DNA from: Candidatus Eiseniibacteriota bacterium
Lineage (GTDB): Bacteria > Eisenbacteria > RBG-16-71-46 > JAGVPR01
NCBI GenBank assembly: GCA_020052115.1
Contig: JAGVPR010000016.1
Coordinates: 1-29,778, forward strand
Direction of reading: 5' to 3'
Length of the DNA stretch: 29,778 bases
Below are positions 1 through 7,543 of this stretch, one piece after another. A program made the translations under genes and the position numbers. The notes under the pieces are model-generated. The model was not told the origin of the DNA. It worked only from the letters and a program-made list of their open reading frames with translations, and made no database searches. Position 1 is the stretch's first letter. Every line of letters starts with the position of its first letter.

Positions 1-432
1 GAGCGCCGTGTCGCCGGCGGCCCGCAGCGTGCGAAACTCGATGCGCAGCGTCTCCGGATAAGCCGCCGCCGTGTCCCCTCCCGCCGCGAGGGTGACGCGC
101 GGCGGGGGGATGGTGCCGCGCTCGAGCTGATACGTTGCGATCGTGTAGCGCCGGGTCTCGATCACTTGGTCGCCCGAGGCTTTCCTCTCCGGCGCCGCGG
201 AACCGAGGATCTCGAACGGCTCGGGCTTCCACTCGACCGAGACCGGGCCGGCATCCTTCGGAAGCGTGACCGTGAGCGTGTATTCAGCCGGCTGTCCCAC
301 CTCGAGCGTGTCGGGCGCGATCCCCGCGGACACCGAGGGTGCGGCCCCCGCGGCGCCGGCGGCCGGTGACATGGCGGCCACGGCAAGCACCACCGCGATC
401 CACGCGCCGACGGCTTTCGACAGATCCCGCAT
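1..432 (-). CDS. BatD-like exported protein, N-terminal part (runs off the window)
   Basis: The ATG is at 432-430 and the reading frame stays open to the window edge, giving 144 codons. The start encodes a signal peptide: MRDLSK, then a hydrophobic stretch rich in A/V, ending near SPAAGA. It is followed by a beta-rich segment (APDTLEVGQPAEYTLTVTL, then VEWKPEPFEILG and RYTIATYQLERGTIPPPRV). This is the pattern of BatD / oxygen-tolerance proteins, whose repeats begin with a 'vG-p-ytltv' strand. It lies 10 nt downstream of the DUF58 gene and is the third member of a MoxR-DUF58-Bat type operon, which supports the call. Its product should sit in the periplasm, probably anchored by a C-terminal helix outside this window. 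Family assignment rests on the pattern and the neighbours; the rest of the gene is not visible. Confidence 0.6.
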   Translation of the reverse strand, partial: MRDLSKAVGAWIAVVLAVAAMSPAAGAAGAAPSVSAGIAPDTLEVGQPAEYTLTVTLPKDAGPVSVEWKPEPFEILGSAAPERKASGDQVIETRRYTIATYQLERGTIPPPRVTLAAGGDTAAAYPETLRIEFRTLRAAGDTAL

Positions 433-442
433 GCCCGGCCCC

Positions 443-1360
443 CTAGCGGAAACGACGCTCCCGCTCGCGGAAGAACTCCCTGAGCGGTTGCACGAACGGC
501 CGGTCGGTCGCCAGATCAATCACGTCCACCTTTGCCTGCCGAAAGATCTGACTGGTTTCCTCGCGGCGTCTGGCCCGCGCCGCCCGATACATGCGCCGGG
601 CCCGCGCGGAGCCCGCATCCCAGACGGCGCGCTCACCGGTCTCCGGATCCTCCAGAAGGAAGAGCCCGGCCTCGGGCAGATCGTCGAGCCGCGGATCGCC
701 GAGCCTGAGCGCGATCACATCGTGCTTGCGGTTGGCGACGCGCAGAGCGGGGCCGAATCCCGAATCGAGGAAATCGGAAACGACGAAGAGAATGCTGCGG
801 CGCCTGAGCACGCGGTTCGCATGGCGAAGCCCTGCTTCGAGCGACGTGCCCCGCCCCAGCGGCCGGTGAAACAGGATTTCGCGCACGACGCGCAGAACGT
901 GCGTGCGCCCCTTTCGCGGCGGGACGGTGCGCTCCACACGATCCGTCACCACGATCAGCCCCACCCGATCGTTGTTGAGGAGCGCCGAGAACGCCAGCAC
1001 CGCGCTCATCTCGGCCGCCAGCTCGCGGAGCGCGCGTCCGCGGCTTCCGAATCGCTCCGAGGCCGATGCATCCACGAGAAAGGCGATCGTCAGCTCCCGC
1101 TCCTCGGAGAACTGCTTCACGTACGGGTGGCCGCGGCGCGCGGTGACGTTCCAGTCGATCGCGCGCACGTCGTCGCCGGGCTCATACTCGCGCACCTCGG
1201 CGAACTCGATGCCACGCCCCTTGAAGACGCTGTGGTATTGCCCGCTGAAGAGATCCTGGACGAGGCGCCGCGTGCGGATCTCGATTCGGCGCACCTGCCG
1301 GAACAGCTCGGCCGGCAGCCGCCCGCTTTCCTCCGGGGCCCTGGCGACGGCGGCGCTCAC
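443..1360 (-). CDS. DUF58 / von Willebrand-A-like protein of a MoxR operon
   Basis: 305 aa from a GTG start whose G is shared with the end of the MoxR gene (GTGA overlap), so the two are translationally coupled. Residues 45-86 carry the DUF58 core: FKGRGIEFAEVREYEPGDD, then RAIDWNVTARRGHPYVKQF. A vWA-like segment follows, with a MIDAS-like DASAS at about 97-101. No transmembrane helix is visible, so the protein is probably cytosolic or peripheral. DUF58 proteins typically partner MoxR AAA+ ATPases in chaperone-like assembly or activation of protein complexes; the client here is unknown. The stop codon is TAG. Family call is firm, specific role is not. Confidence 0.9.
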   Translation of the reverse strand: MSAAVARAPEESGRLPAELFRQVRRIEIRTRRLVQDLFSGQYHSVFKGRGIEFAEVREYEPGDDVRAIDWNVTARRGHPYVKQFSEERELTIAFLVDASASERFGSRGRALRELAAEMSAVLAFSALLNNDRVGLIVVTDRVERTVPPRKGRTHVLRVVREILFHRPLGRGTSLEAGLRHANRVLRRRSILFVVSDFLDSGFGPALRVANRKHDVIALRLGDPRLDDLPEAGLFLLEDPETGERAVWDAGSARARRMYRAARARRREETSQIFRQAKVDVIDLATDRPFVQPLREFFRERERRFR

Positions 1361-2364
1361 GGCACCGGAACGTGGTCGAGGATTCGCCCGGCTACCGCGT
1401 CCGCCGTCACGTCCTCGGCCTCCGCCTCGAACGTCAATAGGATTCGATGGCGCAGGACGTCGAGGGCCACCGCCTTGACGTCCTCCGGAGTCACGTAGCC
1501 CCGCCTCTCGAGGAACGCATGCGCCTTGGCGGCGACCACGAGGTAGATCGAAGCGCGCGGAGACGCCCCGAATGCGATGAGCTGCTTGAGCTGGAGCCCA
1601 TAGGCCTCGGGATCGCGGGTCGCGAATACGAGCGAGAGCACGTATTCCTTGATCTTCTCGTCCACGTAGATCCTCTGCATCGTCTCCCGCGCTTCGAGGA
1701 TCTGGTCGAGGCTCACGACCGGCCGCGGCACCGGCGGCTCGCCGGTCGCCATGCGCTCGAGAATCTCGCGCTCCTCGGCCCTCGTCGGATACCCGATGGA
1801 GAGCTTCAACATGAACCGGTCCAACTGAGCCTCGGGGAGCGGATAGGTCCCCTCCTGCTCGATCGGATTCTGGGTGGCGAGCACCAGGAACGGCTTCGGC
1901 AGCGGATGCGTCTCTTCGCCGAGCGTGACTTGCCGCTCCTGCATCGCCTCGAGCAATGCGCTCTGTACCTTGGCCGGCGCGCGGTTGATCTCATCCGCGA
2001 GAAGCAGATTCGTGAAGATCGGACCGCGCTTCACCGTGAACTGCCCGTCGCGCGGGCTGTAGATGAGCGTGCCGGTGAGATCCGCCGGCAGGAGATCCGG
2101 CGTGAATTGGATGCGACTCATGCGGGCCTGGAGACAGCCCGCGAGCGTCTTCACGGCAAGCGTCTTCGCAAGCCCAGGCACGCCCTCGAGGAGCAAGTGG
2201 CCGTCGGCGAGAAGTCCGACGAGCAGCCGGTCGATGAGATACCGTTGCCCCACGATGACACGCGAGATCTCGCGTCTCAGATCCTCGACGAATCGCGAGG
2301 ACGCCTCGACCCGCTCGTGGATCGCGCGGATCTCGTCGTGCATGCGGACGCCGGTCGTGTCCAT
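1357..2364 (-). CDS. MoxR family AAA+ ATPase
   Basis: 335 aa. The ATG at 2364 is chosen because GGAGGG lies 6 nt upstream; an upstream extension lacks a site, and the later ATG at 2343 has none. Walker A is GVPGLAKT at about residues 61-68. Walker B is LLLADEINRAP at about 120-130. The sensor region ATQNPIEQEGTYPLPEAQ and LDRF follows, typical of MoxR. The C-terminal lid domain contains the usual SPRASIYL-like segment (ASPRASIYLV). MoxR ATPases remodel or activate partner proteins together with DUF58/vWA proteins, and the next two genes (DUF58, BatD-like) fit this. It is the first gene of the operon, with a candidate promoter at 2433-2462. Confidence 0.95.
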   Translation of the reverse strand: MDTTGVRMHDEIRAIHERVEASSRFVEDLRREISRVIVGQRYLIDRLLVGLLADGHLLLEGVPGLAKTLAVKTLAGCLQARMSRIQFTPDLLPADLTGTLIYSPRDGQFTVKRGPIFTNLLLADEINRAPAKVQSALLEAMQERQVTLGEETHPLPKPFLVLATQNPIEQEGTYPLPEAQLDRFMLKLSIGYPTRAEEREILERMATGEPPVPRPVVSLDQILEARETMQRIYVDEKIKEYVLSLVFATRDPEAYGLQLKQLIAFGASPRASIYLVVAAKAHAFLERRGYVTPEDVKAVALDVLRHRILLTFEAEAEDVTADAVAGRILDHVPVP

Positions 2365-2432
2365 GCGAAACCCTCCGTCCAGTGCATTCCCTCGAGCCGG
2401 CTCGGCCGGCCGGCAACGATGAGCGACCACTG

Positions 2433-2462
2433 AGGATAGCGTGCGCAGGCCCCAGGGGACAA
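2433..2462 (-). promoter_or_regulatory. Candidate sigma-70 promoter of the MoxR operon
   Basis: On the minus strand, TTGTCC (2462-2457) is followed by an 18-bp spacer and TATCCT (2438-2433). Each box matches the consensus at 4 of 6 positions. The predicted transcript start near 2426 leaves a leader of about 60 nt before the ATG at 2364. Called by eye only. Confidence 0.35.
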
Positions 2463-2563
2463 CCGGAGCGCTGTGGCGGCGGGCGCGACCGCTTCGGGGC
2501 GTTCCTACCCGGCGGAGACAGCTGAGGTTCCCACAGAGGGGCCGCCGGGAGAGTCTCGGGGTT

Positions 2564-3136
2564 CTAGGCGGCGTGCTTGACGGGCTCCGGCGCTGGAAGC
2601 CGGACCGGTTCGGGCTTGGCGACTTCGACGGGACGGGCGTTGGCCGGCTCGGCCTCCACCGCCAGAGAGTCTGCTTCGGCCCCGCCGAGCAGGAAGCTCC
2701 GACGGGACATCCAAGCCGTCAGGAGCCCGTCGGCCGGCAGGCACGCGAACGGAGGCTCGGGGGATTCGAGTTCCTCTAGCCGGCTCAGGAGGAGGACGAT
2801 CTCCTCGTTGAGGGTCCGCTGCCGCTGCGGCTCCTCGGCATCACGGAAGCTGACGACCGCTTCGTTGACGCGAAGGCGAGCCAGCTCGACAACGCTCCCC
2901 TCGATCCGGTATCTGCGGGCTGCGGCGCGCAGGAGCCGCAGCGCCATTCGGTGGCGCCCGCACCAGGAGAGGGCGAGTCCGGCCCGATAGAGGTAGCCAG
3001 CCGAGGGGACGGTTCGATGAAGGCCGGTCGCTCCGAGCATCCACCCTCCCGCGGCGAAGACCCCGACGAGGCGAGGGTGACGGCGCGTCAAGGGATAGCG
3101 GAATCGCTTCAGCTCGCACGCCTCCGACCAGCGCAT
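2564..3136 (-). CDS. Hypothetical protein, 190 aa, alanine/arginine-rich
   Basis: Not recognised. The ATG at 3136 is preferred because GGAGGA sits 4 nt upstream; the frame is open further upstream but without a ribosome site. Residues 1-25 are basic (MRWSEACELKRFRYPLTRRH). A glycine/alanine hydrophobic stretch (LVGVFAAGGWMLGATGL, about 23-39) could be one membrane segment or a buried helix. Residues 45-125 are predicted helical, with a TPR-like or SEL1-like feel (YLYRAGLALSWCGRHRMALRLLRAAARR). The C-terminus is a Pro/Glu/Val-rich low-complexity tail (KPEPVRLPAPEPVKHAA). The gene stands alone between the MoxR operon and the small basic protein gene, and has a sigma-54-like motif upstream. Codon use looks like that of its neighbours. 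The stop is TAG. Confidence 0.6.
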   Translation of the reverse strand: MRWSEACELKRFRYPLTRRHPRLVGVFAAGGWMLGATGLHRTVPSAGYLYRAGLALSWCGRHRMALRLLRAAARRYRIEGSVVELARLRVNEAVVSFRDAEEPQRQRTLNEEIVLLLSRLEELESPEPPFACLPADGLLTAWMSRRSFLLGGAEADSLAVEAEPANARPVEVAKPEPVRLPAPEPVKHAA

Positions 3137-3192
3137 AACGTCCTCCGGCAATCGGGCCCGCTCATCCGGCAACGCGGCAGCAGGCCCTACCG

Positions 3193-3209
3193 GGCAGAGA
3201 GCATGCCAG
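3193..3209 (-). promoter_or_regulatory. Candidate sigma-54 (-24/-12) promoter of the 190-aa gene
   Basis: The minus strand reads CTGGCATGCTCTCTGCC: TGGCATG at -24 and CTGC at -12, with exactly 10 nt between GG and GC, against the consensus YTGGCACGRNNNTTGCW. The transcript start would fall near 3182, about 46 nt before the ATG at 3136. One base in the -24 box and the first base of the -12 box deviate. Confidence 0.35.
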
Positions 3210-3330
3210 GATGCGGCGCGCGAAGGGACAAGAGGTTGCGGCGCTATGGCAAGGGGCCCGCGTCGCATATCGCGACGCGCGTTGCGAAATGCACGTCGTG
3301 GTCGGCGGCGGAATCCGGGTCGCACGCGGC

Positions 3331-3354
3331 CGGCCGGACAGCGATATCCGGCCG
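3331..3354. terminator. Hairpin after the small basic protein gene
   Basis: Perfect 8-bp arms CGGCCGGA (3331-3338) and TCCGGCCG (3347-3354) surround an 8-nt loop, starting 14 nt past the stop codon at 3368. No T-run follows on the minus strand, so it is a weak candidate for an intrinsic terminator, or simply a structured 3' end. Confidence 0.35.
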
Positions 3355-3367
3355 CGAAGCCGGGGCG

Positions 3368-3562
3368 CTACTTCTTGACGAGGGGGCCCCTCAGCTCGCG
3401 AAGAATGCTCACGTCCTGCATCACCAGACCGGTGAACTTCCGGTCCGTGACGGGATCCGTGGCTCCTCTCTTGATCGCCTGGATGATCTCCTTGCGCTTC
3501 CCGCGGCGCTTGTTGCGCCGGTGAATCTCGGAGATGCGACGACGCTTTCCTGTCTGCGACAT
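3368..3562 (-). CDS. Small very basic protein, 64 aa, unknown family
   Basis: ATG at 3562 with AAAGGAGAG about 7 nt upstream. The first 32 residues are strongly basic (GKRRRISEIHRRNKRRGKRK, then EIIQAIKRG). The second half is ordinary (DPVTDRKFTGLVMQDVSIL, then RELRGPLVKK). Size and charge recall small ribosomal or nucleoid-associated proteins, but the sequence does not match the S21 pattern I know, and I do not recognise a family. A basic arm followed by a compact helix/strand part suggests RNA or DNA binding; this is inference. It lies just downstream of rlmD and has its own candidate promoter overlapping the rlmD stop codon. Confidence 0.7.
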   Translation of the reverse strand: MSQTGKRRRISEIHRRNKRRGKRKEIIQAIKRGATDPVTDRKFTGLVMQDVSILRELRGPLVKK

Positions 3563-3603
3563 TCGGTTCTCTCCTTTCGGCCAGCCGGTGTCCGATTGGG
3601 ACG

Positions 3604-3633
3604 ACGTTAGCACGCTTCCCTGCACGGCGTCAA
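3604..3633 (-). promoter_or_regulatory. Candidate promoter of the 64-aa gene overlapping the rlmD stop
   Basis: On the minus strand TTGACG (3633-3628, 5 of 6 match) contains the TGA stop of rlmD. An 18-bp spacer separates it from TAACGT (3609-3604, 3 of 6 match). The transcript start would be near 3597, giving a leader of about 35 nt. Confidence 0.35.
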
Positions 3634-5102
3634 CGCGTGAGCGGCAGCAGCACCTCGACGTGCGGGGTGTGCGGGAACATGTCGAACGGCTCGGCCGTCC
3701 CGGCCCGATACCCCGCAGCGGCCAGAGGCGCCAGATCGCGCGCCAGCGTCGCCGGATTGCACGACACATAGAGGATCCTCGACGGCCCCAGGCGCGCCAC
3801 GTCGGCGATGGTCCGAGGGTGGGCGCCGGCCCGGGGCGGATCCAGGATGACGACGTCGGGGGCCGGCAGCTCCAAAGGCGCCGTGCGAAGCGCGTCGCGC
3901 AGGTCGCCGACCATGAATTCCACGTTCGTGATTCCGTTGAGCGACGCATTCCGCTCGGCGTCGGCCACGGCTGCTTCGCTTCCCTCGATGCCGATGACGC
4001 GCGCGGCGCACCGCGCGGCGAGCAGGCTGATGGCGCCGGTGCCGCAATAGAGATCGAGAACGGTCTCGCGACCCGTGAGCGCCGCGTGCTCGATGAGGCG
4101 CGCGAAGAGCCGCTCGGCCTGCAGCGTGTTCGTCTGGAAGAACGAGTCGGCCGAGATCTCGAACGTGACCTCTCCGAGCACCTCTCGAATCTCCGGCCGC
4201 CCCAGGAGGAGCCGCTCCTCCTCGCCGTAAGCAGTGCTCGCCGGGCGCGCCGTGAGGTTCGAGACGACGCCGCTCACGCCGGGCACCTCGCAGACGAGCT
4301 GCTCGGCGACGGCCCTGACGACGGCCTCCTCGCGCGAGCCTGGCGCATACCGGTTCGTCACGATGTTGACGAGGAGATCGCCCGTTCGCTTTCCCTCGCG
4401 CACGACGAGATACCGCCAGAATCCTTCGTGCGTGCGCGTCGTGTACGCCGGCAAGCCGCTCTCGGCGGCGAGGCGGCGCACCAGCCGGAGGACCTGCACC
4501 GCGCGCGGCGAGCCCAGATGGCACTCTTCGATCTCGAGGGCATGGCCGAAGCGGCCTCTTGGATGAAGTCCGAGCGCGGGCGGTTCCGGGGCGGCCTCCG
4601 GGAGCGCGGAATCGGCCGGCGGCGCCGCCTCGAGCCAGCGGCGGCGCGAGAAGGAGAATTCCATCTTGTTGCGGTAGCCGTACACCTCGGGCGAGGGGAC
4701 CGTCGGCGCGACCTCGATCCCCTCGACGCCGCTGATGCGGCGCAGCACGTCGGCGACCTGTTGCCGCTTCGATTCGAGCTGCAGAGCGTAGTCCCAATGC
4801 TGGAGCGCGCACCCGCCGCAAACCCCGAAGTGGCGGCATGCGGGAATCACCTGGCCCGGCGCTGGGAGGAGAACCTCTTCGATCGCGGCTTCCGCGAAGT
4901 CGCGCTTCCGGCGGTAGACCCTGGCGGCGACCTCCTGCCCCGGCAGAGCGCCGTCCACGAAGACAACGTAGCCGCCCACGCGAGCCAGACCGCGTGCGCC
5001 GAAGGCGAGTCCCTCGACGCGCAGACGGAGAAGCGCGCCCCGGCGCACATCCGCGGCCGCCGCGGGAGTCGTCGCCGGTGCGCCCGGATTCGTCTCCGTC
5101 AT
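3630..5102 (-). CDS. rlmD: 23S rRNA (uracil-5-)-methyltransferase, RlmD/TrmA family
   Basis: 490 aa from ATG 5102, 16 nt after the glyA stop. No clear Shine-Dalgarno precedes this ATG, so the exact start is less sure. An N-terminal TRAM-like domain (LRLRVEGLAFGARGLARVGG) precedes a [4Fe-4S] cysteine set (CRHFGVCGGC, C89/C95/C98, plus C194 in EECHLG). The methyltransferase domain has FFQTNT, the SAM motif VLDLYCGTGAISLLAA at about 345, DVVILDPPRAG, and the catalytic cysteine in LYVSCNPATLARD near 440. The family methylates C5 of a uridine in 23S rRNA or tRNA using SAM. The cysteine cluster favours the RlmD/RlmCD type over TrmA, but the exact target base cannot be told from sequence. Last gene of the phosphatase-rpiB-glyA operon. 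Confidence 0.88.
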   Translation of the reverse strand: MTETNPGAPATTPAAAADVRRGALLRLRVEGLAFGARGLARVGGYVVFVDGALPGQEVAARVYRRKRDFAEAAIEEVLLPAPGQVIPACRHFGVCGGCALQHWDYALQLESKRQQVADVLRRISGVEGIEVAPTVPSPEVYGYRNKMEFSFSRRRWLEAAPPADSALPEAAPEPPALGLHPRGRFGHALEIEECHLGSPRAVQVLRLVRRLAAESGLPAYTTRTHEGFWRYLVVREGKRTGDLLVNIVTNRYAPGSREEAVVRAVAEQLVCEVPGVSGVVSNLTARPASTAYGEEERLLLGRPEIREVLGEVTFEISADSFFQTNTLQAERLFARLIEHAALTGRETVLDLYCGTGAISLLAARCAARVIGIEGSEAAVADAERNASLNGITNVEFMVGDLRDALRTAPLELPAPDVVILDPPRAGAHPRTIADVARLGPSRILYVSCNPATLARDLAPLAAAGYRAGTAEPFDMFPHTPHVEVLLPLTR

Positions 5103-5118
5103 GAGGGGGAAGCGCGGG

Positions 5119-6378
5119 CTAGGCCCCGGCCGCGAAAAACGCGCCCTCGTAGAGAGGGAAGCGCCGGCACAGATCGGCGACCCCATCCTTCGCGCGCTTG
5201 ATCACCGCGTCTTCACCCATGTGCGTCAGCACGTCGTCAATGAGCCCCGCGATGGCGGTCATCTCCGGCTCCTTCATGCCGCGGGTCGTGACCGCGGGCG
5301 CCCCGATTCGGACGCCGCTCGTGACGAAGGGGGTCTGCTTGTCGAACGGGACGGTGTTCTTGTTGACGGTGATCCCGGCGTGCTCGAGAGCCCGCTCGGC
5401 GTCTTTCCCGGTGAGGCCGCGCGGAGAGAGATCGAGGAGCAGCAGGTGCGTGTCCGTGCCGCCCGTAACGACATCGAAGCCGCGGCGAAGAAGCTCCGCC
5501 GCCAGCGTGCGCGCGTTCGCGAGCACCTGGCGCTGGTAGTCCCGGAACGCCGGCTGCATCGCCTCGTGGAAGCAGACGGCTTTCGCGGCGATGATGTGCA
5601 TGAGCGGCCCGCCCTGCATGCCGGGGAAGTTGGTCTTGTCAATGTCCTTCTGGTGCGCCGAACGGCACAAGATGAAGCCGCCGCGCGGGCCGCGCAGCGT
5701 CTTGTGCGTCGTTGACGTCACGATGTCCGCGTGCTCCATGGGATTCGGGTGCACGCCGGCGGCCACGAGCCCCGCGAAGTGCGCCATGTCCACGAGGAGC
5801 TTGGCGCCGGACTCGTCGGCGATCTTTCGCAGCCGGGGGAAATCGAAAGCGCGCGGATACGCGCTGCCGCCCGCGATGATCAGCTTCGGCCGCTCTTCGC
5901 GCGCCAGCGCCTCGAGCGCATCGTAGTCCACCGTACGCGTCCCCTCGGAGACGCCGTACTGCACGACGTGGAAGAACCGGCCCGAGAAGTTCACGGGATG
6001 CCCATGCGTGAGGTGCCCGCCATGCGAGAGGTTCAGGCCGAGCATCGTGTCGCCGGGATTGAGGAGCGAGAAGTAGGCCGACATGTTCGCCTGGCTTCCC
6101 GAATGCGGCTGCACGTTCGCATGCTCCGCACCGAACAGCTCGCACGCGCGCCGGCGCGCCAAGTCCTCCACGACGTCAACGAACTGGCAGCCTCCGTAGT
6201 AGCGCTTGCCCGGATACCCTTCGGCGTACTTGTTCGTGAGGACGGAACCCATCGCCTCGAGAACCGCCTCGCTCACGAAATTCTCGGAAGCGATCAACTC
6301 CAGCGTGTTTCTCTGACGGTCCCTCTCCTGTTCGATCGTGCGCGCCACCTCGGGATCCACGCGCGGCAGGAATCTCAC
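5119..6378 (-). CDS. glyA: Serine hydroxymethyltransferase
   Basis: 419 aa, the usual bacterial length. The start is GTG in a GTGA overlap with the rpiB stop. It interconverts serine + tetrahydrofolate with glycine + 5,10-methylene-THF in the cytosol, using PLP. Visible motifs are LELIASENFVSEAVLEAMGS (about 26-45), the NKYAEGYPGKRYYGGC loop, HSGSQAN, LLVDMAHFAGLVAAG, and the PLP lysine in STTHKTLRGPRGG (K226). All catalytic landmarks are present. The order LMW phosphatase-rpiB-glyA is a widespread arrangement (compare ywlE-ywlF-glyA in Bacillus). Confidence 0.97.
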   Translation of the reverse strand: MRFLPRVDPEVARTIEQERDRQRNTLELIASENFVSEAVLEAMGSVLTNKYAEGYPGKRYYGGCQFVDVVEDLARRRACELFGAEHANVQPHSGSQANMSAYFSLLNPGDTMLGLNLSHGGHLTHGHPVNFSGRFFHVVQYGVSEGTRTVDYDALEALAREERPKLIIAGGSAYPRAFDFPRLRKIADESGAKLLVDMAHFAGLVAAGVHPNPMEHADIVTSTTHKTLRGPRGGFILCRSAHQKDIDKTNFPGMQGGPLMHIIAAKAVCFHEAMQPAFRDYQRQVLANARTLAAELLRRGFDVVTGGTDTHLLLLDLSPRGLTGKDAERALEHAGITVNKNTVPFDKQTPFVTSGVRIGAPAVTTRGMKEPEMTAIAGLIDDVLTHMGEDAVIKRAKDGVADLCRRFPLYEGAFFAAGA

Positions 6379-6824
6379 AGCTCCCCTCCCCCTTCCAGCT
6401 TGCGGATCATCTCGACCCGCCTGGCGTGCCGTCCCCCCTCGAACGGCGCATCGAGCCAGGCCGCGACGGAGGCGAGCGCCACGTCATCGGGCTGGTTCAC
6501 CGCGCCGAGACAAAGGACATTCGAGTCATTGTGGCGGCGGGAATGCTCGGCCATCGTGGGGTTGACGGCGAGAGCAGCCCGTATCCCCGCGATCTTGTTC
6601 GCCGCGATGCACATTCCCACGCCGCTGTTGCAGATGAGGATCCCTCGGTCGGAGCGGCCGGAAGCGACCGCGCGGCCGACGACGGCGGCGGCGGCGGGAT
6701 AGTCTCCGCTCTCACCCTCGGCGGGTCCGGTCGTCTCGCTCGTGATCCCACGGCCGGCAAGCCACTCGCCGATTCTCCCGGCGAGGGCGCGGCCACGATG
6801 GTCGAAGCCGATCATGATTCTCAT
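6375..6824 (-). CDS. rpiB: Ribose-5-phosphate isomerase B (RpiB/LacA/LacB family)
   Basis: 149 aa from ATG 6824, in ATGA overlap with the phosphatase gene upstream and GTGA overlap with glyA downstream. It catalyses ribose 5-phosphate to ribulose 5-phosphate in the pentose phosphate pathway. The active-site cysteine lies in GILICNSGVGMCIAANK. It is followed by ALAVNPTMAEHSRRHNDSN and VLCLGA, the family's conserved substrate-binding histidine/arginine region, and the C-terminal GGRHARRVEMI. The N-terminal GFDHRG is also typical. Some family members isomerise allose or galactose phosphates instead; the operon with glyA favours the housekeeping role. Confidence 0.93.
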   Translation of the reverse strand: MRIMIGFDHRGRALAGRIGEWLAGRGITSETTGPAEGESGDYPAAAAVVGRAVASGRSDRGILICNSGVGMCIAANKIAGIRAALAVNPTMAEHSRRHNDSNVLCLGAVNQPDDVALASVAAWLDAPFEGGRHARRVEMIRKLEGGGEL

Positions 6825-7339
6825 GGGGCCGCCCCAGGCCTGCGATCCGCCATCTCGAAAATCGAAGGAAGCGCGCGCTTCAGATGTTCGCGGATCTCAT
6901 CGAAGCACGCGCGATAGGTCTCGGCCGAGCCTCCGAGAGGATCGGCCACGTCGAGCCACTCGTCCGGTTCTGGCAGCGACGGCTTCGCGTACTGACTCAG
7001 GAGGAAAGTCTTGCCCTTCGCTTCGGGAGCGGTCTTCAAGACCTCGAAGAGGTGAGCCATTTCCATTACCAGCAGGAGATCGGCCTCCGCGGCCACCTCG
7101 CGTGTCAGCGCTGCCGCTTGGTGGCCGGACAGATCCATCCCGTGCTCGCGGGCCGTCTCGATCGCGCCCGTGGACGCGCGGTATCCCGGTCGCGCCATGG
7201 TGCCCGCCGAGGAGACTTCCACGTCGGATCGCCCGGCCTCCCGCAGGAGGTCCCGGAGGATGCCCTCGGCCATGGCGCTCCGGCAGATGTTGCCGGTGCA
7301 GACGATCAGAACCCGGAGGCTATCGTTCGCTCTTTCCAT
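6821..7339 (-). CDS. Low-molecular-weight protein tyrosine phosphatase family protein
   Basis: 172 aa from ATG 7339. The P-loop is CTGNICRS (C14-R20, CX5R) near the N-terminus, and the general-acid aspartate is in DVADPLGG near 130. Both are intact, so the enzyme should be active on phosphorylated protein residues. Position 5 of the loop is Ile, as in tyrosine-specific members, rather than the Thr found in the YwlE arginine phosphatase. It heads the operon with rpiB, glyA and rlmD. A good sigma-70 promoter ends only 11 bp before the ATG and no Shine-Dalgarno is visible, so the mRNA may be nearly leaderless. Confidence 0.92.
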   Translation of the reverse strand: MERANDSLRVLIVCTGNICRSAMAEGILRDLLREAGRSDVEVSSAGTMARPGYRASTGAIETAREHGMDLSGHQAAALTREVAAEADLLLVMEMAHLFEVLKTAPEAKGKTFLLSQYAKPSLPEPDEWLDVADPLGGSAETYRACFDEIREHLKRALPSIFEMADRRPGAAP

Positions 7340-7350
7340 GAGGTGCCACC

Positions 7351-7379
7351 ATCTTAGGCGGCGCCCCGCGAACGGTCAA
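7351..7379 (-). promoter_or_regulatory. Sigma-70-type promoter of the phosphatase-rpiB-glyA-rlmD operon
   Basis: On the minus strand TTGACC (7379-7374, 5 of 6 match) is followed by a 17-bp spacer and TAAGAT (7356-7351, 4 of 6 match). The first base of the start codon (7339) is only 12 bp past the -10 box, so the transcript would begin within about 5 nt of the ATG. Confidence 0.6.
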
Positions 7380-7464
7380 GGCGGCATGCCCCGGCGCGCG
7401 CTGAGGCCGCGCTGGACGGGACGGCGAGCGGATCGAGCGGGCTTCATCGCACCTCCACGCGACA

Positions 7465-7493
7465 TTGCGTCCATTCGGATGCCTTGATAGACT
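7465..7493 (+). promoter_or_regulatory. Candidate promoter of the multihaem cytochrome gene
   Basis: TTGCGT (7465-7470), a 17-bp spacer and TAGACT (7488-7493) lie in the divergent gap. The predicted start near 7500 leaves a leader of about 44 nt before GTG 7544, with GAGGAGAG at 7526-7533 inside it. Confidence 0.35.
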
Positions 7494-7543
7494 GCCCCGA
7501 ACCCGGCGCCGGCCGCGCCACAACCGAGGAGAGCGATCGAAAA

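Noticed and set aside
266..2433. Long plus-strand frames opposite DUF58 and MoxR
   Set aside because: The minus strand holds complete AAA+ and DUF58 motifs, so these are shadows.
3368..3562. Calling the 64-aa basic protein ribosomal protein S21
   Set aside because: Size and charge fit, but the residue pattern does not match the S21 sequence I know.
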